DNA of 22,752 bases from positions 12,501-35,252 of the forward strand of contig JAHBMJ010005765.1 of the NCBI GenBank assembly GCA_018398765.1. The letters run 5' to 3'. The notes below the pieces were generated by a model, which searched no databases, was not told the DNA's origin, and saw only the letters and a list, made by a program, of their open reading frames with translations. Every line of letters starts with the position of its first letter. Positions within the stretch are counted from its first letter, which is position 1. Shown here piece after piece: positions 19,900 through 22,752 of the stretch. The position numbers and the translations under genes were made by a program. Origin of the DNA: Chromera velia. Lineage: Eukaryota > Sar > Chromeraceae.

Positions 19900-20829
19900 T
19901 ATACATCCGACGGCAGAGGAAGGCTAAGTCGCCCTTAGCTCTATCTACGGGTGTAATGACAAGCGCAGCCTTCATCGCCTTCACAACCGCAGACCCCTTC
20001 TCAGGCAACTTGGGGCCTAAACGATACACCTCTAACATAGAGAGCCAACGACATTGTAGATCTGCCCATGCAGCAGCAGATACGGACACACGCCCCCTAC
20101 ATCCTTGACCCACAAAACCTCCCCTGAGTGCATTCACGTACGATAAAAAAGACAACAAACCCTTCCTCACCCCTTTCCACCCCCCAGACCCGGGCTACAG
20201 CTTAGAAGTAGCGGAGAAATTCGAGGGAAGAGAGAGAGCAGACCGGAGACGAGGAGAAAGAGAGAGCAGAGAGCAGACATGTCCATCAAGGCAGTCCAAA
20301 CCATACATGATCCCGAGGGATTGACATGGGCACACAGAACCATCGGTGCACGTCGCATCTATAGATTCTTCAGTCACTCCCCCTCCATTTACGTCATCAC
20401 CCTCCCCCCCACAAACAGAGTAGGAATTGTCAAGCGCCTGCTGTAGATTACACAAACAGGCCGGCAAAACCACTACCCCCAAAGATCCTCCTATACTAGC
20501 CTCCCTCCACTACTCCCTCATTACTGACCGATAAAACCGAGAAAAAGGGGGGAAGTCCGCCAGAGGCAAATGGAACGTTTTACTTCTCGTGTCCTTAATC
20601 TTCTTGATAGACCACCCTTTCAATTCACACAACCTGTCCACATTAGCATTAAAAACCGCCCTCCCCGCCCCTAATACCCCGCAAACAGGAAACAGGCTAC
20701 AGATAGACAACAGATCATTCTCACAAACAGATAAAGCCCTCAGCTGATTGTCACTCATTCTCTTCTTACTGAGAAGCAACAACAGAAGCGAGCGGAAAAC
20801 AAAGATTGCTGTGTTTGTAGGGCCGGAGA
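19900..20829 (-). CDS. CxC linker and RT N-terminal (fingers) part
   Basis: This phase is open from the homopolymer region to about 19900, with TAG at 20510-20512 and at about 20195-20197 (between T-S-K-L and P-G-S-G-G-W) read as Gln. A Cys cluster in the middle reads CTDGSVCPCQSLG. The CPC at 20332-20324 is the CxC signature described for the linker between endonuclease and RT in permuted Penelope-like elements. The end, AALVITPVDRAKGDLAFLCR, matches the first RT motif. The phase then shifts near 19900 between RRMYI and [10 protein letters not shown]. Under the standard code this segment would be cut into three pieces. Confidence 0.75.
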
Positions 20830-22040
20830 TTGTACCTCTCCCCCCCCCATTCCCGGTAGATAGACCCCCCCCCCCCACCCCCAAACCCCCCCACAGCAGA
20901 CAAACAAGCAGCACGGGAGAACGCAGTCCCTCCTTGGCTCACCATCGCCGCCGTAATCCTCCTCCTAACCACAAGGAATTCCGACAGCTTGTCCGAGCAG
21001 ATCGAAACACCTCTACGTCCGGAAGCCAACCTTTCCGACCTCTTCAAAGCCCTATCCCCCCTAACCCCCCTTGTGACCTCTCTGTCCATGCAGTCAGACT
21101 TGAACCTCCAGCTAAGGTCGCCTTTCACTCTCCTTCTCACTCCTACCATATTCCACTTCGGCATGTACGATCGAATGCAGGCCATCTCCGTATCTCGCAA
21201 TTCCATCTGGGACCCTGCAACAACGACCAGTGGCGTAACCACAAACAATCCATGCCTCCCGTTATTTGCAGAGAGAGTTGAGTAGAATCGATGTGCATAC
21301 CCCCTTCCTGACGCGTTCCTTTTTCCACTAACCCTACCCCCCACCCCCCTTCCTGCCGCATAAAGATGCTGAATGAACCTATCCATCACAAAGCCCACCG
21401 TACTCCCCAAATAAAACCCACGTACCCATGGAGACCAAACCATATAGATGACTTTCCTTGCCGTGAAGCCTGCATGATCCCAGTGCTGCCTACAGCCCCT
21501 CTTGACGCCCCTCAAAAAGACAGAAAACTTTGAATCCGACAGATCAAGAAAAAGATCCGCTGTCATGCAATGCAAAAGCAAGAGCCGACGTAACACCCTC
21601 TTTTTCATCCCTGCCCTAAAGACTGTGCGTTCCCTTGCAGCAAGGTCCTCCTTCTTACGTGGAGACGGGGGGGAAATAGTAAGTGAGTATGATGGTGGAA
21701 CCGAAGTATGCATATGCAGCGAGACGGAGAGTGCACAATCGCAGTCACAAACTCGCGACCCACACACGGGACAAGATTGCATTTCGTGTTCCCCGGCACA
21801 AGCAAGAAACATCCTCAATCCTGCCATCGCTAACATACGTTCGGATACTTCCTCCCTGCATCTCTCAGTCACAGCGTTTCTCCCAAAACCCCTCACTCCT
21901 CTGTCAGCCAACAACCGATCACGCACAGAGTCGATTTTCCTTTCCAACCAGTCAATGAATGAATTAATCCCTTCTGTGGAGAACGATATGTCAAAGCTTA
22001 CTTGATTAGGTCGCTCCGAAATCGTACCCCGATCCTCTAG
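20830..22040 (-). CDS. GIY-YIG endonuclease domain of the Penelope-like element
   Basis: The open phase follows directly on the ORF1 TGA, with no ATG for about 65 codons. Counted from the TTG at 21947, a Cys cluster CPVCGSRVCDCDC (residues 59-71) is probably zinc-binding. The GIY-YIG core follows: VIYMV (166-170), FYLGST (178-183), R190 and H194, E249 or E254, and MPKWN with N266. These match the GIY, YIG, Arg/His, catalytic Glu and terminal Asn positions of the family. Such nucleases nick the target to prime reverse transcription. Past residue 330 the frame enters G/C homopolymers (9 nt at 20840-20848 and 12 nt at 20865-20876). There it leaves the phase of the downstream linker, so the actual protein is presumably continuous with it. 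Confidence 0.82.
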
Positions 22041-22043
22041 TCA
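22037..22043 (-). promoter_or_regulatory. candidate UGA readthrough site between ORF1 and the endonuclease ORF
   Basis: The only stop between two in-phase coding regions is TGA followed by CTAG. UGA-CUA-G is the best-documented cellular readthrough context. No ATG lies within the next 65 codons to start ORF2 independently. It may instead be an ordinary stop followed by internal initiation. Confidence 0.45.
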
Positions 22044-22715
22044 AGCACCGCCCTGGCCGCCCTTTCCTTTCCATAGGGCCAACGCTACTCCGAACACGAG
22101 GGCCTGGATGTCCGCATCATCTGGAATATTGCCCACCCCACAGTCAGCAAGGAACTGTACCAGATCCCTCCTCACCACACTCTCTTCTACCCCCTTGATG
22201 CCGATTTTTATCAGCTTCGACGACTCGACGACTGCTTACATCTCCCCATCCCTGAACACCGGTGCCTCCTTCAGCAGATTGCCAAAGGAGATCCTGTCAC
22301 CGGATCCTCTCCCCGGGGGTTTAAAGCCTAAGCCCCGAAGTACATTCCCAGGCTGTTTGACATGTCTAGGTGTCATGTTCACTGGGGAGACAAACCCCGA
22401 TCTGTCCCCTCCGGTCCCTCTGCTCTTTGCATCCACCGCCCCCCCTCCATTCCCCCCCCTATTCATGCCCCCATCCCCTTCATCCGCTTATTCTCTCCTC
22501 CTCTTAGCAGATAGGGGTCTCGCCCCAGGCGCGGCGGCAGCTGCCGTAAATCCCTCCGACCCCGTAATACTCCCCCCCCCTATTGCCTATGGCATGTCTT
22601 GATCTGCGCCCGGCTGGGCCACGTCCTCCCCCACGATCATGATAGGCACCTGAGGACCTGCTGGTGGGGGAACCAGATGGCCTCCCCCCCCTCCTGCTGC
22701 TGCTGCTGCGGCCAT
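22041..22715 (-). CDS. ORF1 of the Penelope-like element, unknown function
   Basis: The ATG at 22715 is followed by a poly-Ala and poly-Gly N-terminus and one phase of about 224 codons to TGA (22043-22041). It contains TAG at 22589-22587, TAA at 22490-22488 and TAA at 22238-22236, all read as Gln. Visible parts are a disordered Gly/Pro/Ala-rich N-half, a basic KRRRE patch (possible nuclear signal), a central VKQPGNVLRGLGFKPPGRG segment and a C-terminal helical domain with VVESSKLIKIGIKGVEESVV and RRDLVQFLADCGV. I know no homologue. Its place suggests a Gag-like or RNA-binding partner of the RT. The frame is also open upstream to the window edge, so the true start could be further out. It is in phase with the endonuclease ORF. 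Confidence 0.6.
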
Positions 22716-22752
22716 CGTTGTTGAACTGCCCTTCCTCACGTCTGTGTGACTC

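Larger units (their letters stand above)
18411..22715 (-). mobile_element. Penelope-like retroelement with N-terminal GIY-YIG endonuclease (permuted type)
   Basis: Reading the minus strand, the order is ORF1 (22715-22041), GIY-YIG endonuclease, a CxC-containing linker, then a Penelope/telomerase-type RT ending at TGA 18411. Canonical EN+ Penelope elements place GIY-YIG after RT. The N-terminal arrangement with a CxC linker and an enlarged region between RT fingers motifs is the described hallmark of the Naiad/Chlamys clade, of which Chlamys occurs in green algae. In-frame TAA/TAG occur six times, and TGA closes both ORF1 and the RT ORF. Two frameshifts are needed, one at G/C homopolymers (20830-20895) and one near 19900. 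The 5' limit may lie beyond the window. Confidence 0.82.

Noticed and set aside
19215-21285. Several plus-strand frames of 60-177 codons opposite the Penelope-like element
   Set aside because: They overlap RT and GIY-YIG motifs on the minus strand and show no domain features of their own.

Overview
The window is eukaryotic nuclear DNA, rich in transposons. It has long non-coding stretches, many long G/C homopolymers, microsatellites, minisatellites, a (CA)n tract and two retroelements. No rRNA, tRNA or CRISPR feature was seen. The central observation is that the coding frames make sense only if TAA and TAG are read as glutamine and TGA is the stop. In the Copia element 15 TAA/TAG codons fall inside one homologous gag-protease-integrase-RT-RNase H reading, against one internal TGA. 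The same holds on the opposite strand for a Penelope-like element and for a coiled-coil gene. UAR=Gln nuclear codes are known in ciliates, some diplomonads and oxymonads, and several ulvophycean green algae (Dasycladales, Cladophorales, Trentepohliales). A Penelope-like element with an N-terminal GIY-YIG domain is a type reported from green algae, among others. An ulvophycean alga is therefore my best guess for the host. This is inference, not proof.

Layout. 1-6300 is mostly non-coding: AT-rich ends, a 35-bp minisatellite (about 452-1190), a foldback inverted repeat (1551-1703), a possible small ORF (2375-2694), a C-rich island (3360-3840) and degenerate 160-190 bp repeats (4221-4860). 6323-8900 on the minus strand holds pieces of a probable host gene: an exon-like ORF (8678-8890), then a longer frame with a 21-residue (three-heptad) coiled-coil repeat and a proline-rich acidic C-terminus. 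8900-10300 is a repeat-rich, gap-containing stretch (N at 9184-9207 and 9526) with ATGCATGC-cored inverted repeats. 10526-16557 on the plus strand is a Ty1/Copia-type element: Gag with zinc knuckles, protease, HHCC/DDE integrase, RT and RNase H. Its last exon-like segment is duplicated in tandem (16361-16890), and no LTRs could be recognised. 16900-17900 is purine-rich filler. 18411-22715 on the minus strand is a Penelope-like retroelement with permuted domains: ORF1, then N-terminal GIY-YIG endonuclease, CxC linker and RT with an intact YMDD, ending at TGA.

Both retroelements look recently active but damaged by frameshifts: an A6 tract in Copia, a 12-nt G/C homopolymer and one other site in the Penelope-like element. 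ORF1 and the endonuclease ORF of the Penelope-like element lie in the same frame. They are separated only by a TGA in a TGA-CTA-G context, the best-known readthrough context, which suggests a gag-pol-like expression strategy.
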